Origin: BOG-931 sp963761525
Lineage (GTDB): Bacteria; Pseudomonadota; Alphaproteobacteria; Rhizobiales; Xanthobacteraceae
DNA: 64,000 nucleotides
NCBI GenBank assembly: GCA_963761525.1
Contig: CAVXHG010000008.1
Span: 1,054,001-1,118,000, forward strand
Direction: 5' to 3'
In this document: positions 1 to 9,640 of the stretch, one piece after another
Position numbering within the stretch: the first letter of the stretch is position 1
Layout of the letters: each line of letters opens with the position of its first letter
Made by a program: the position numbers and the translations under genes
Notes under the pieces: model-generated
What the model saw: the letters and a program-made list of their open reading frames with translations, nothing else
Told to the model about the DNA's origin: nothing
Databases searched by the model: none

Positions 1-2
1 CG

Positions 3-359
3 GTGCCTCTGACTTGGGTCAACATCTTGAACATCACTGGCCCGAAGGGCACCGGCATTTCGACCGCGAATTGTAATGCGATCGGCGCCGGTGGGTCATG
101 CGGCGCTCCTGGCTTTATGGGCTCGTCCGCGCTCACCAACAACGAAACCAAGACGGAGATATTCGAAGATACGCGCCTGTCGCTCGATGCGTCGAAAGTA
201 TTCTGGGGCAAGCCCGGCATTTGGGATGCGTATGTTGGCTATCGGTACTGGGAGAACAAGTTCGGCACGAACCACAACGCGCCTTTGTTCGCAGCGATTG
301 CTCCGGGAACGTCGGTCGAAAGCAGCGTCTATCTGGGCACGACCTATCACTTCAAGTGA
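3..359 (+). CDS. outer-membrane beta-barrel-like protein, C-terminal fragment
   Basis: The gene enters from the left edge; the reading frame is open from base 3 and ends in TGA at 357-359. The visible 118 residues alternate hydrophobic and polar positions, rich in Tyr, Trp and Phe (for example YVGYRYWENKFG), and the protein ends in an aromatic-containing strand (SVYLGTTYHFK). This is what the last strands of a beta-barrel or porin-like outer-membrane protein look like. A GTG at base 3 could be mistaken for a start, but no ribosome site is visible and the fragment is too short for a complete barrel. A strong terminator follows, so it is the last gene of its transcript. Next to purine genes it could be a nucleoside or purine porin, but that is only inference from position. 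Confidence 0.5.
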   Translation: MPLTWVNILNITGPKGTGISTANCNAIGAGGSCGAPGFMGSSALTNNETKTEIFEDTRLSLDASKVFWGKPGIWDAYVGYRYWENKFGTNHNAPLFAAIAPGTSVESSVYLGTTYHFK

Positions 360-390
360 TCTGATCTGCCGACCTTAGGTGAGATGACGA

Positions 391-425
391 CATGCCCGGC
401 CTCGTGCCGGGCATGTTCTTTTTTT
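391..425 (+). terminator. Rho-independent terminator
   Basis: A perfect 10-bp stem (CATGCCCGGC at 391-400, GCCGGGCATG at 406-415) with a five-base loop is followed by a T-rich run at 416-425. It lies 32 bases after the stop codon of the outer-membrane-like gene. It separates that transcript from puuD, which starts at 549, so the purine genes should have their own promoter in 426-548. Confidence 0.93.
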
Positions 426-548
426 GCGACGGCTTTTGATTGTCGCGAACCTCGCACACCGCGACATTCGCCAAGCCAAGCGCTTGATCAAATCGCAACC
501 GATCTGGCATTGTGAATATGCCGGCAGCAGGAGAAGGATCGCCACCCC

Positions 549-1745
549 GTGGAGCTTGTCCTCACCGAATGGTTGAGTGCCATTCTTCGTTGGCTGCACG
601 TCGTCGCTGGCATCGCCTGGATCGGCAGCTCATTTTACTTCATTCACCTCGATCTTAGTTTGAAGCCAAGACCCGGCTTGCCGGCTGGCGTCAAAGGCGA
701 CGAGTGGCAAGTCCACGGCGGCGGCTTTTATCACATGATGAAATACCTGGTTGCGCCGGCGCAGATGCCGGACAGCCTGACCTGGTTCAAATGGGAAGCC
801 TATACGACATGGCTGTCAGGATTTTCCTTGCTGGTGCTGGTCTACTATCTGGGCGCCAACATTTTCCTGATCGATAAATCGGTTCTCGATCTCACGGCTT
901 TCCAGGCAGCCGGAATCGCGTTCGTCAGTCTGGTCATTTCGTGGCTCGTCTACGAAGCGTTGTGCCGCTCACCGCTCGGCAAGCATGAAGTCGCGCTGGC
1001 TCTGGTCGGTTACGTCTATCTGGTCGCGCTGACCTACGGTTTCACCCATGTATTTAGCGGGCTTGGCGCATTCACCCAAATAGGTGCACTGATCGGCACC
1101 ATCATGGTGGCGAACGTGTTCGTCATCATCATTCCGAACCAGCGCAAGATCGTCGATGCGATGATCGTCGGCAAAGAGCCCGATCCTGTTTGGGGACAGC
1201 TTGGTAAGCAGCGTTCGGTTCACAACAACTATCTGACGCTGCCCGTCGTCTTTCTGATGTTGAGCAACCACTACCCGCTGATGTTCGCGACCAAATACAA
1301 TTACGTCATTGTCGCGATCATTCTCTTGATCGGGCCAGTGATCCGTCACTTCTTTAACTCCCGTCACGAACACAAAGGCAGCCCGTGGTGGACCTGGGTC
1401 GTCGCTGCGGCAGGCATGGCGATCATTGCATGGCTTTCAGCGGCCGGCCCGCGCGTCCTGACCACCGGCGCGCTGCCGCCGACGCCGAAGTTCAAGCAGG
1501 TATCCAACATCGTGATCTCCCGGTGCAGTATGTGCCACGCCGCGGAGCCGGTTTGGGACGGCATTCCCGCGGCGCCCAAAGGCATCATGCTCGACACCGA
1601 CGATCAAATTCGCATCCATGCAAAATTGATCGAAATATTCGCGGTCCGGTCGCAAGCGATGCCGCCAGGCAACATCACCGAAATGACGCCGCAGGAACGT
1701 TTGACATTGGCGTCATGGATCGCGGCCGGCGAGCCAGCGAAGTAA
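549..1745 (+). CDS. puuD: urate hydroxylase PuuD (membrane urate oxidase with cytochrome c domain)
   Basis: A 398-residue integral membrane protein that oxidises urate to 5-hydroxyisourate and passes electrons to its own haem rather than to oxygen directly. The N-terminal ~310 residues carry about eight hydrophobic segments typical of the family, beginning ILRWLHVVAGIAWIGSSFYF. The C-terminal ~80 residues are a cytochrome c domain with the haem motif C326-S-M-C329-H330, and a PPGN-Met stretch further on may supply the axial ligand. The start is GTG 549, preceded by a GGAGAAGG ribosome site around 531-538. It leads a + strand run with guanine deaminase six bases downstream. The next enzymes of the pathway (5-hydroxyisourate hydrolase, OHCU decarboxylase, allantoinase) are not in this window. 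Confidence 0.93.
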   Translation: MELVLTEWLSAILRWLHVVAGIAWIGSSFYFIHLDLSLKPRPGLPAGVKGDEWQVHGGGFYHMMKYLVAPAQMPDSLTWFKWEAYTTWLSGFSLLVLVYYLGANIFLIDKSVLDLTAFQAAGIAFVSLVISWLVYEALCRSPLGKHEVALALVGYVYLVALTYGFTHVFSGLGAFTQIGALIGTIMVANVFVIIIPNQRKIVDAMIVGKEPDPVWGQLGKQRSVHNNYLTLPVVFLMLSNHYPLMFATKYNYVIVAIILLIGPVIRHFFNSRHEHKGSPWWTWVVAAAGMAIIAWLSAAGPRVLTTGALPPTPKFKQVSNIVISRCSMCHAAEPVWDGIPAAPKGIMLDTDDQIRIHAKLIEIFAVRSQAMPPGNITEMTPQERLTLASWIAAGEPAK

Positions 1746-1751
1746 AACAGC

Positions 1752-3054
1752 ATGGCGCAGGATCGCTCGCGTGCTGTTCGCGGCCGGCTTCTGACCTTCT
1801 TGCACGCGCCGTTCGGCGCAGGCGACACGCAAAGTTATCGCCACATCGACGATGGCATCGTCCTCATCAAAGACGGCCGCATCGCCGCCATTGGGCCGGC
1901 GGCCGCATTGATGACACAACTGCCGTCGGACACCGCGGTCGAACATCATCCCGGCAAGCTGATCATGCCGGGATTCATCGATCCGCATATCCATTATCCG
2001 CAGACCCAGGTCATCGCTTCATACGGCGCGCAACTTCTCGAATGGCTCGAGAAATACACTTTTGTCGAAGAGCAGAAATTCGCCGATCCGCAGCACGCTT
2101 CGCGCAATGCCGAGTTTTTTCTCGACGAGCTTGCCCGTAATGGCACGACAACAGCGGTCGCCTATTGCTCGGCCCACCCATCATCGGCGGAGGCATTGTT
2201 CGCGTCGGCGCATCGGCGCAATGCCGGCATGATTGCCGGCACAGCGATCATGAACCGCAACGGCCCGCCCGGTCTTCTTGAGCCCTCCGGAGAGGCCATC
2301 CAGGCAAGCCGAGAGCTTATCAAGCGCTGGCACGGTACCGGACGCCAGCGCTATGCGGTGACCCCGCGTTTCGCCATCACTTCGACCGGCGATCAGCTCG
2401 GCGAAGCCGGCGCGCTGCTACAGGAGTTTCCAACGGTGCTCATGCAGACGCATCTCGACGAGAAATCTTGATGAGATCGCAGCCGTGAAGGCGCTGTTCC
2501 CCGAGGAGCCGAGCTACACTGCTGTGTACCAACGCTTTGGGTTGCTTGGCCCGCGCTCGCTCATGGGACATTGCATTCATCTCGACGATGCAGAAGTCGC
2601 GTTGATGCGCGATACACGCTCAGTCGCCGTTTTCTGCCCGACGTCGAATCTCTTTATCGGCAGCGGCCTGTTCAATTACCAGCGGCTCAACGAGGCCGGG
2701 GTGCGTATCGCTCTCGCCACGGACGTCGGCGGCGGCACCTCCTATTCGATGCTGCGCACTGCTGCTGAGGCCTACAAAGTGATGCAGTTGCAGGGCCAAA
2801 ATCTACCGGCGCTCGCGGCCTTCGATCTGATCACACGCGCCAACGCGGCGGCGCTCGGATTGGACGACGAGATCGGCGTGCTGCAGTCCGGCGCGTTCGC
2901 CGATCTTGTTGTGCTGGACGCCCGCGCTACGCCGGCGATGGCGCACCGCATGGAAGTAACCCGTGACCTCGAAGAGGAACTCTTCGTGCTGATGACCATG
3001 GGCGACGACCGCGCCGTGCAGCAAACCTATATCGCGGGACAGCCGGTCCTTTAA
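1752..3054 (+). CDS. guaD: guanine deaminase GuaD, split by a single-base frameshift
   Basis: An amidohydrolase-superfamily enzyme that deaminates guanine to xanthine. The N-terminal frame carries the metal-binding H79-x-H81 in PGFIDPHIHYPQTQ. After the break come MGHCIHLDD and the metal Asp in ALATDVGGGTS, all in the family order. The frame from ATG 1752 stops at 2469-2471, and the rest (through 3054) is in the next frame. Removing one A from the AAA at 2463-2465 restores HLDENLDEIAAVKALFPEE, matching the family's conserved HLSEN region, and gives a protein of about 433 residues, the normal length. The most economical reading is a sequencing insertion; a true frameshift mutation is possible. 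It sits between puuD and the adenine deaminase, consistent with feeding xanthine to the dehydrogenase downstream. Confidence 0.9.
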
Positions 3055-3112
3055 GCGCCTGCCAGATCGCTTATATGTTTTGGCGAGGCGGCAAGACGGA
3101 GACATAGCGGAC

Positions 3113-4123
3113 GTGCGCGACATTGACGCTCTCATCAGGCGTCTGCCAAAATGTGAATTGCACATTCACATTGAAGGCAGTCTGGAGCCGGAACTGATGT
3201 TCGCGCTAGCGCAGCGCAACGGCATCCGACTGCCATATGCGTCGGTCGATACGCTGCGGCGGGCGTACCATTTCCGCAATCTGCAGGACTTCCTCGATAT
3301 CTACTATCAAGGAATGTCCGTGCTGATCACCGAGCAGGACTTCTACGATCTCGCCTACGCCTATCTGCAGCGCGCGAAAGCAGACAATGTCCGGCATGTC
3401 GAGATGTTCTTCGATCCCCAGGGGCACACCGCCCGCGGAATCGCCTTCGGGACCGTGATTGACGGCCTGCACCGCGCGATCGTCGACGCCGAGTGCAATC
3501 TCGGCGTCAGCGCCAGCCTGATCATGTGCTTTCTTCGCCATCTCGATGAAGCCGATGCCGAAAAGACCTTGGACGCGGCGCTCGTCTTCCGCGACAAGAT
3601 TATCGGCGTCGGCCTGGATTCATCAGAGGCCGGACATCCGCCAAGCAAATTCAAACGTGTTTTCACGCGTGCTCGAGACGCTGGCTTCTTCCTCACCGCG
3701 CACGCGGGCGAGGAGGGGCCGCCGAGCTATGTCTGGGAAGCGCTCGATGTGTTGGGCGTCGGACGCATCGATCACGGCAACCGCTCGCTCGATGACGACA
3801 TATTGACTGCGCGTTTGGCGCACGAACGCATGGCGCTGACAGTCTGCCCGTTGTCCAATTTACGGTTGCGGGTGATTGACGATCTTACCAAACATCCTCT
3901 CCGTCGTATGATGGATAAAGGCCTCATCGTAACCGTGAACTCCGACGATCCAGCCTACTTTGGCGGCTACGTTACCGACAATTATCTGGCGGTGTCGGAC
4001 GCTCTTTTACTGCAACAAGACGAAATCGCGGCGATCGCGCGCAACGGCATTGAAGCATCGTTGATGAACGCTGCCGATAAAAGCAAACTTCTTGCCGAGT
4101 TTGACCGCGCGCTCGCCGAATAG
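3113..4123 (+). CDS. add: adenosine/adenine deaminase
   Basis: A zinc enzyme of the adenosine deaminase superfamily. Visible motifs are HIHIEGSLEPE (metal His pair), LDSSEAGHPP, TAHAGEEGPPSY (metal His and catalytic Glu), RIDHGNRSLDD, and VNSDDPAYFGGYV (metal Asp). The GHPP, EGPPSY and DDPAYFGGY variants are those I associate with the bacterial adenine deaminase branch (adenine to hypoxanthine) rather than true adenosine deaminase; this is from memory of the families. The longest frame opens with TTG 3080, but GTG 3113 (VRDIDALIRRLPKCELH) has a purine-rich ribosome site at 3096-3102 and begins close to the conserved domain, so I chose it. It follows guaD by about 60 bases. Hypoxanthine produced here would be a substrate for the molybdenum enzyme encoded next. 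Confidence 0.85.
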   Translation: MRDIDALIRRLPKCELHIHIEGSLEPELMFALAQRNGIRLPYASVDTLRRAYHFRNLQDFLDIYYQGMSVLITEQDFYDLAYAYLQRAKADNVRHVEMFFDPQGHTARGIAFGTVIDGLHRAIVDAECNLGVSASLIMCFLRHLDEADAEKTLDAALVFRDKIIGVGLDSSEAGHPPSKFKRVFTRARDAGFFLTAHAGEEGPPSYVWEALDVLGVGRIDHGNRSLDDDILTARLAHERMALTVCPLSNLRLRVIDDLTKHPLRRMMDKGLIVTVNSDDPAYFGGYVTDNYLAVSDALLLQQDEIAAIARNGIEASLMNAADKSKLLAEFDRALAE

Positions 4124-4220
4124 ACGGTTTGGAGTGCCGGGCTGCTGGGGACGACCGAAACGGCTGGCTCACGACGGAAACTTGGCGGCCCGTTGCGCGG
4201 CATGAATTGTGCAATAGTGC

Positions 4221-5063
4221 ATGCCGATGGACCTTAATACGATCAGGGAAACCAACCGGCCGCGGCTTCGTAGCGACTTGCCGAACTGGTCCGACGGCGA
4301 TGCTTGGCTTGCCGGCGGGACCTGGCTCTTTTCCGAACCGCAACTGAAAGTCTCGCGTCTGATCGACATCGCCGATCTCGGCTGGGCCGCCCTGGAGCCG
4401 AGCGAGCGTGGCCTACGTATCGCCGCGACCTGCAAGATCGCTGAGCTCGACACCCTGGCGTTTCCAGCACACTGGATCGCAGCGCCGCTTGTCAACCAAT
4501 GCTGCCGCGCCTTTCTCGCGTCTTTCAAGATATGGAACATGGCGACGGTCGGCGGCAATCTCTGCATGGCTTTGCCGGCCGGACCGATGATCTCACTCAC
4601 GACGGCGCTCGACGGTGTTTGCTCGATCTGGACGGCTGAAGGCGGCGAACGGCAAGTCACAGTCCTGGATTTTGTTCGAGGACCGCAACAGAATACCCTT
4701 AAGCCCGGTGAGCTTCTTCGCGGAATAGACGTGCCGATCGCGGCGTTGCAGCGACGCACCGCATTCCGTCAGATTTCGCTGAGCCCGCTCGGACGTTCCG
4801 GCGTGCTGCTGATCGGGACACTGTCTCCCAGCGACGGCGCCTTCGCCCTTACCGTCACGGCGTCAACGCCCCATCCTATCCAACTGCAGTTCGCGAGTTT
4901 GCCAGATCGCAAAGCGTTGCGTGACCGCTTGGAAATGGTGATCCCCGCAGACGCCTATTATAACGACGTTCACGGCGCGCCGGCCTGGCGGCGGCATGTG
5001 ACCCTGCAATTTGCCGACGAGATCCGAAACGAATTTTCTGGCAACGGCAAAGGCGCGCCATGA
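4221..5063 (+). CDS. xanthine dehydrogenase-type FAD-binding subunit
   Basis: A 280-residue FAD_binding_5/CO-dehydrogenase-flavoprotein-type subunit. The N-terminal FAD motif is AWLAGGTWLFSEP and a second FAD contact is the conserved NMATVGGNLCMALPAGP. The first motif differs from the common AGGQSLLP form, so this belongs to a separate branch. Its stop overlaps the start of the fused 2Fe-2S/molybdenum subunit (ATGA at 5060-5063), showing translational coupling. With that partner it would transfer electrons from the purine oxidation site to NAD or another acceptor. The start is ATG 4221, with another in-frame ATG at 4227; neither has a strong ribosome site. Confidence 0.82.
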   Translation: MPMDLNTIRETNRPRLRSDLPNWSDGDAWLAGGTWLFSEPQLKVSRLIDIADLGWAALEPSERGLRIAATCKIAELDTLAFPAHWIAAPLVNQCCRAFLASFKIWNMATVGGNLCMALPAGPMISLTTALDGVCSIWTAEGGERQVTVLDFVRGPQQNTLKPGELLRGIDVPIAALQRRTAFRQISLSPLGRSGVLLIGTLSPSDGAFALTVTASTPHPIQLQFASLPDRKALRDRLEMVIPADAYYNDVHGAPAWRRHVTLQFADEIRNEFSGNGKGAP

Positions 5064-7792
5064 GCGTTCAAGTGAACGGAAAAACTCATGACGCGTCCCC
5101 GTGGCCTGGGCAGTGCCTGCGCACTTTCTTGCGTGAGCTCGGATGGTTTGGCGTCAAGAAGGGGTGCGACGCCGGCGATTGCGGCGCTTGCACGGTGTTG
5201 GTCGATGGCGATCCGGTTCACTCCTGTATCTTTCCTGCCCATCGTGTCGAGAACCGCACGGTGACGACCATCGAAGGCCTCGCAGGTAACGGCGTCACTG
5301 CATCCGATGCAGGAAGCTTTCTCAAAGGCGCAAGGATTCCAGTGTGGCTTCTGCACGCCGGGTATGATCATGACGGCAGCGACTCTGAAATCAATCGCAG
5401 CGTCAAGATCTGGCGTGGGCGTTGAAGGGCAACATCTGCCGCTGCACGGGTTATGGCGCGATCGAAAGCGCGATCCGCGGCGTCAACGCGATCGAGCACG
5501 CCGAAGCCGGCGACGCATGTGGCCGCAGCATACCGGCGCCCGCTACCCGCGCGGTGATTAGTGGCACCGCACGCTATACGCTCGATGTTTCGCCGGAAGG
5601 ACTTCTGCATATCAAGCTTTTACGCTCGCCTCACGCGCACGCACGTATCACGTCTATCCGCAAGGATCTGGCTTTCGCGGTGCCTGGGGTGGTCGCGGTA
5701 CTATGTTATGAGGATGTCCCGGCCAAGCTCTATTCGTCGGCACGGCATGAGATGCCGGAAACCGATCCCGACGACACCGCTCTGTTCGATCGTGTCGTCC
5801 GTTTTGTCGGGCAAAGGATCGCTGCGGTCGTCGCAGAAAGCGAGGCGTCTGCGGAAACCGCGTGTCGCAGGCTTGTCGTCGATTACGACATACTGGATCC
5901 GGTATTCGATCCGGAAAAGGCAATGCGGCCGGGTGCGCCGATCCTGCACGAAAAGGGTGCCGGAATCCCGCATTGCCGACCCCAAACGCAATATCGTCGG
6001 TGAAATCCACAGCCATGTCGGCAATGTCGATGAAGGCTTCGCACAGGCCGACGTGGTCTACGAAGGGACCTATGTGACGCAGCGCGTTCAGCACGCGCAT
6101 CTCGAAACGCACTGCGCGATCGGTTGGCTCGACGAAAAGGATCGTCTCAATATCCGCAGCAGCTCGCAGACGCCGTTTCTCACCCGCCGTGCGCTCGCCG
6201 CACTATTCGGTCTCGATCTCGCGAAGGTTCGCGTGTTTTGCGAACGAATGGGCGGCGGCTTCGGCGCCAAGCAGGAAATGCTGGTTGAGGACATTGTTGC
6301 GCTGGCGGCCTTAAAGACACGTCGGCCGGTCAAACTCGAATTCACCCGCGAAGAGCAGTTTATTGGGGCGACAACGCGGCATCCGATGCGTGTTCGCATC
6401 AAGGTCGGTGCACGACGTGACGGCGCGCTGACTGCGCTTGAAATAGATGTCCTGTCGAATACCGGCGCCTACGGCAACCACGGCTTTGCCGTGCTCAATC
6501 ACGCCTGCAGTGAAAGCATCGCCGTCTATAATTGTGCAAACAAGAAAATTGATGCCGTCGTGGTCTACACCAACACCGTTCCGGCGGGCGCATTTCGCGG
6601 CTACGGCTTGCCGCAAACAAACTTTGCCGTGGAATTGGCGATGGACGAGTTGGCGCACAAGATCGGCATCGACCCCATTGCGTTTCGCGAGCGCAACATC
6701 GTGCATCCCGGCGATCCGATGGTCTCCACCGGAGCGGAGGGAGGTCACGATGTCGAATACGGCAGCTACGGCCTCGATCAGTGCCTCACGCTGGTCAAGG
6801 AGGCGCTCGGTCGCGACGGCGGACTGCTGCCGCCGCAATCCGACGATTGGCTCGTCGGTCAGGGTATCGCGCTCGGGATGATTGATACCGTGCCTCCATT
6901 CGGCCATCTGGCAGAAGTGCGCGCGACGTTGCGCGACGACGGCGGTTTCGACGTCGTCGTTGGCACCGCCGAGTTCGGCAACGGCACGACAACCGTCCAT
7001 CAGCAGATTGCCGCTACCGCGCTTGCTGCAGCCACAGAGCACGTCCGCATCATCAGTTCTGATACGGACAATGGCGGCCACGATACGGGCGCCTACGGTA
7101 GCACCGGGACAGTGGTAGCCGGGCGCGCTACTCAGCTCGCTTGCGAGGCTCTACGTGAAAAGATCTTGTGCTTCGCCGCAGACCATGGCGGCGGCAAAGC
7201 CGAAGAGTGGAAGTTGGCCGCAGGCGCGGTAGAAGGTGCGGGACAAAGGATTGCGCTAAGCGAACTCACGGCAGCAGCAAAGACCAGGAATGTCGCCTTT
7301 ACAGCGATGGGAAAGTTCGATGGAACGCCGCGTTCCGTCGCCTTCAATGTACAGGCCTTCCGCCTCGCCGTGAACAAGCGTACCGGCGCGATCAAGATCC
7401 TGCGCAGCGTCCATGCCGCGGATGCAGGTAAGGTCATCAATCCGATGCAATGCCGGGGACAGGTCGAGGGCGGGGTGGCGCAATCGCTCGGTGCCGCGCT
7501 CTACGAGGAAATGGTCATCGACAAGAGCGGACGCGTGATCAATCCGACGTTTCGAAATTACCACCTGCCACAATTCGGCGATGTGCCGCGTACCGAAGTG
7601 CTGTTCGCCGACACCAGCGACTCCATTGGGCCGTTCGGGGCTAAGTCCATGAGCGAGAGTCCGTATAATCCGATCAATGCCGCGATCGGCAACGCGCTTT
7701 TTGACGCTACAGGTATCCGCTTCTGCGCGACACCGTTCAAACCGGATCGCATTTTCAAGGCGATTACGGAAAAATATGGCACCGCAATCTAG
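5060..7792 (+). CDS. xanthine dehydrogenase-type fused 2Fe-2S/molybdopterin subunit, three frameshifts
   Basis: About 910 residues if repaired. The N-terminal ferredoxin-like domain shows KKGCDAGDCGACTVLVDG and, in the next frame, FQCGFCTPGM, then NICRCTGYG: all eight cluster cysteines. The molybdopterin domain follows, with GGGFGAKQEM, GAFRGYGLPQ and the C-terminal GAKSMSES with the catalytic-type Glu. Three single-base insertions break it as written: an A near 5297 (GVLHPMQEAF restored), one base near 5388-5395 (QRQDLAWALKGN restored) and a G at 5962-5963 (GAESRIADPK restored). All three repairs give family-like sequence. Together with the upstream FAD subunit and the deaminases this is the probable hypoxanthine/xanthine oxidising step. 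Fusing the iron-sulfur domain to the molybdenum domain, with FAD separate, differs from the usual bacterial XdhA/XdhB split. No xdhC maturation gene is nearby. Confidence 0.85.
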
Positions 7793-7809
7793 CACTGGTC
7801 CGTAAGGTT

Positions 7810-8295
7810 ATGCTGCCGCTCGATGACGAAAAATTTCTGCGCCGCAGCTTTGATGTTGCCCGTCGTGCACTCGCTCATGGCAATCATCCGTTTGGAGCCG
7901 TTCTTGTAAGCGCCGACGGCGAGGTGCTGATTGAAGTCGAGAACGGTTATCTCCCGGATAAGGACATGACCGGCCACGCCGAGCGGATTCTCGCAACGCA
8001 GTCATCAAAACAAATACCGCAACGTGTTCTCGCGGATGCGACGCTTTATACGTCGGCGGAGCCATGCGCGATGTGCGCTGGTGCGATCTACTGGGCCGGG
8101 ATTGGGCGCGTCGTGTACGGATTAGCGGAGCGCCGGTTGAAACAGTTGACTGGAGATCATCCCGAAAATCCCACGCTCGACTTGCCTTGCCGAACGGTGT
8201 TCGCCGCAGGTCAACGAAAGGTGGAGATCGTTGGGCCGTTACTCGAGGACGAGGCCGTGGCACTCCACGCCGACATTTGGCGCAAACGCGATTGA
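7810..8295 (+). CDS. nucleoside/base deaminase, CDA fold
   Basis: 161 residues with the cytidine-deaminase-fold zinc motifs: GHAERILA (zinc His and proton-shuttling Glu) and TSAEPCAMCAGAIYWAG (two zinc Cys). This family includes TadA, cytosine deaminase and the small guanine deaminase of Bacillus. The protein lacks the Bacillus guanine deaminase C-terminal signature as I remember it, so the substrate is uncertain; position among purine genes favours a free base or nucleoside over tRNA. It begins 17 bases after the dehydrogenase stop and precedes the BMP transporter, so it is probably in the same operon. The start is ATG 7810. Confidence 0.8.
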   Translation: MLPLDDEKFLRRSFDVARRALAHGNHPFGAVLVSADGEVLIEVENGYLPDKDMTGHAERILATQSSKQIPQRVLADATLYTSAEPCAMCAGAIYWAGIGRVVYGLAERRLKQLTGDHPENPTLDLPCRTVFAAGQRKVEIVGPLLEDEAVALHADIWRKRD

Positions 8296-8439
8296 ATTGG
8301 CTCGGCGAAGTAACTTCTGCCGGCACGACGTGGCCGAAAAAGCAGGGACCAACCTGAGGCTACTGCCTAAGGGGGTGGCACATTGCTTGCACCCTTTTCA
8401 TGCGGCTGACAGGCAATTCCAAGGGTGGAGAATCTGAAG

Positions 8440-9541
8440 ATGTCCCGACTGATGTTTAACCGGCGCACGTTGCTGAAGGCGGGTGCGGCGTCTGTGGTAG
8501 CGAGCGGGTCGATGGCGGGGTTGGCTCGAGCTGCTGGTGTGACCATTGGTATTGTTTACGTTGGTCCACGCGATGACTACGGCTGGAATCAAGCGCACGC
8601 GGTCGCTGCGAAAGCGCTGAAGAGCATTCCGGGCGTCAATGTGGTCGAAGAAGAAAACGTCCCCGAGACTGATGCTTGCTCCAAGGCCATGGAATCGATG
8701 GTCAATCTGGACGACGCCAATATCATTCTGGGCACGTCTTTCGGCTACTTTGATCCCTTTATGGTCGACCTGTCGAAAAAGTATGCAAAGGTTCAATTCC
8801 GGCATGCTGCACCGCTATGGACCCCGAAGCTGCCGATGAATTTGGGTAGCTACTTCGGCTATCTCAATCAGGCGCATTACGTCGATGGCATTGCCGCCGG
8901 TCTGTCCACCAAGTCGAACAAGCTCGGCTTCGTGGCGGCCAAACCGATTGCCTCGGTGTTGAGCAACATCAACTCGTTCATGCTCGGCGCGAAGAAGACC
9001 AACCCGAATGCTGTCGTCCAGGTGATCTTCACTGGCGATTGGTCGTTGCCGGTTCGTGAGGCCGAGGCGACTAACGCTCTGGTCGACGCCGGTAATGACG
9101 TTATCACGTGCCACGTCGATGGTCCGAAAGTCGTCATCGAGACCGCCGAGAAGCGCGGCGTAAAGAGCTGCGGTCACAACGCGTCGCAGGCGCCGCTCGC
9201 GCCGAAGGGTTTCATTACTGGCGCCGAGTATAAGTGGCTGACGATCTACAAAGGCTATGCCGACGATCTCAAGTCAGGCAAACCGCTGCCTAATATGGTC
9301 AGCGGCGGCTATGAAGCCGACATGGTGCAGAACACACCGTTCGGCGCGGGCGCCGATGACGCAGCACGCAAAGCGGCGACGCAAGCCATTGCCGATCTCA
9401 AGGCCAAGAAAGCCGATCTATGTCGGTCCGCTGAAGGACAACAAGGGCAAAGTGGTTATCGACAAGACCTACGACAATCTTGATCCCTACCTGGACAAGA
9501 TGGACTACCTGCTCGAAGGCGTCCAAGGCTCGACCACCTGA
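8440..9541 (+). CDS. BMP-family ABC transporter substrate-binding protein (nucleoside type), frameshifted near the C terminus
   Basis: A periplasmic binding protein of the basic membrane protein (BMP/Bmp-PnrA) family, members of which bind purine nucleosides. The N terminus has a twin-arginine-like leader (NRRTLLKAG then a hydrophobic stretch ending near GLARAA). The mature part starts VTIGIVYVGPRDDYGWNQAHA, the usual BMP opening. A GTG at 8425 is in frame, but ATG 8440 has GGTGGAG at 8424-8430 at suitable spacing and places the twin arginines near the start, so I prefer it. As written the frame runs to 9483 with an unrelated tail. Deleting one A of 9409-9411 restores AKKPIYVGPLKDNKGK and continues to TGA 9541. 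It heads a transporter operon with two permeases and an ATPase. Confidence 0.88.
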
Positions 9542-9553
9542 TCGATCAGTTGC

Positions 9554-9593
9554 CTGACATACGCGGCGCGCGTTGATCGCCGCGTGTGGTCAG
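9554..9593 (+). promoter_or_regulatory. stem-loop after the binding-protein gene
   Basis: ACGCGGCG (9561-9568) pairs with CGCCGCGT (9578-9585) around a nine-base loop, and the flanks CTGAC (9554-9558) and GTCAG (9589-9593) can extend the stem past a small bulge. No T run follows, so it is not a simple terminator. It lies between the binding protein and its permease, where such hairpins commonly protect the upstream mRNA and keep binding protein in excess. Confidence 0.55.
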
Positions 9594-9640
9594 ACGCGCC
9601 AGCGCTACTTTCATTGATGTCCGGGACATAAGAGCAAAGC

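Noticed and set aside
2485..3054. Separate gene for the C-terminal part of guanine deaminase
   Set aside because: It lacks the N-terminal metal His pair, starts mid-domain, and joins perfectly to the upstream frame when one A is removed.
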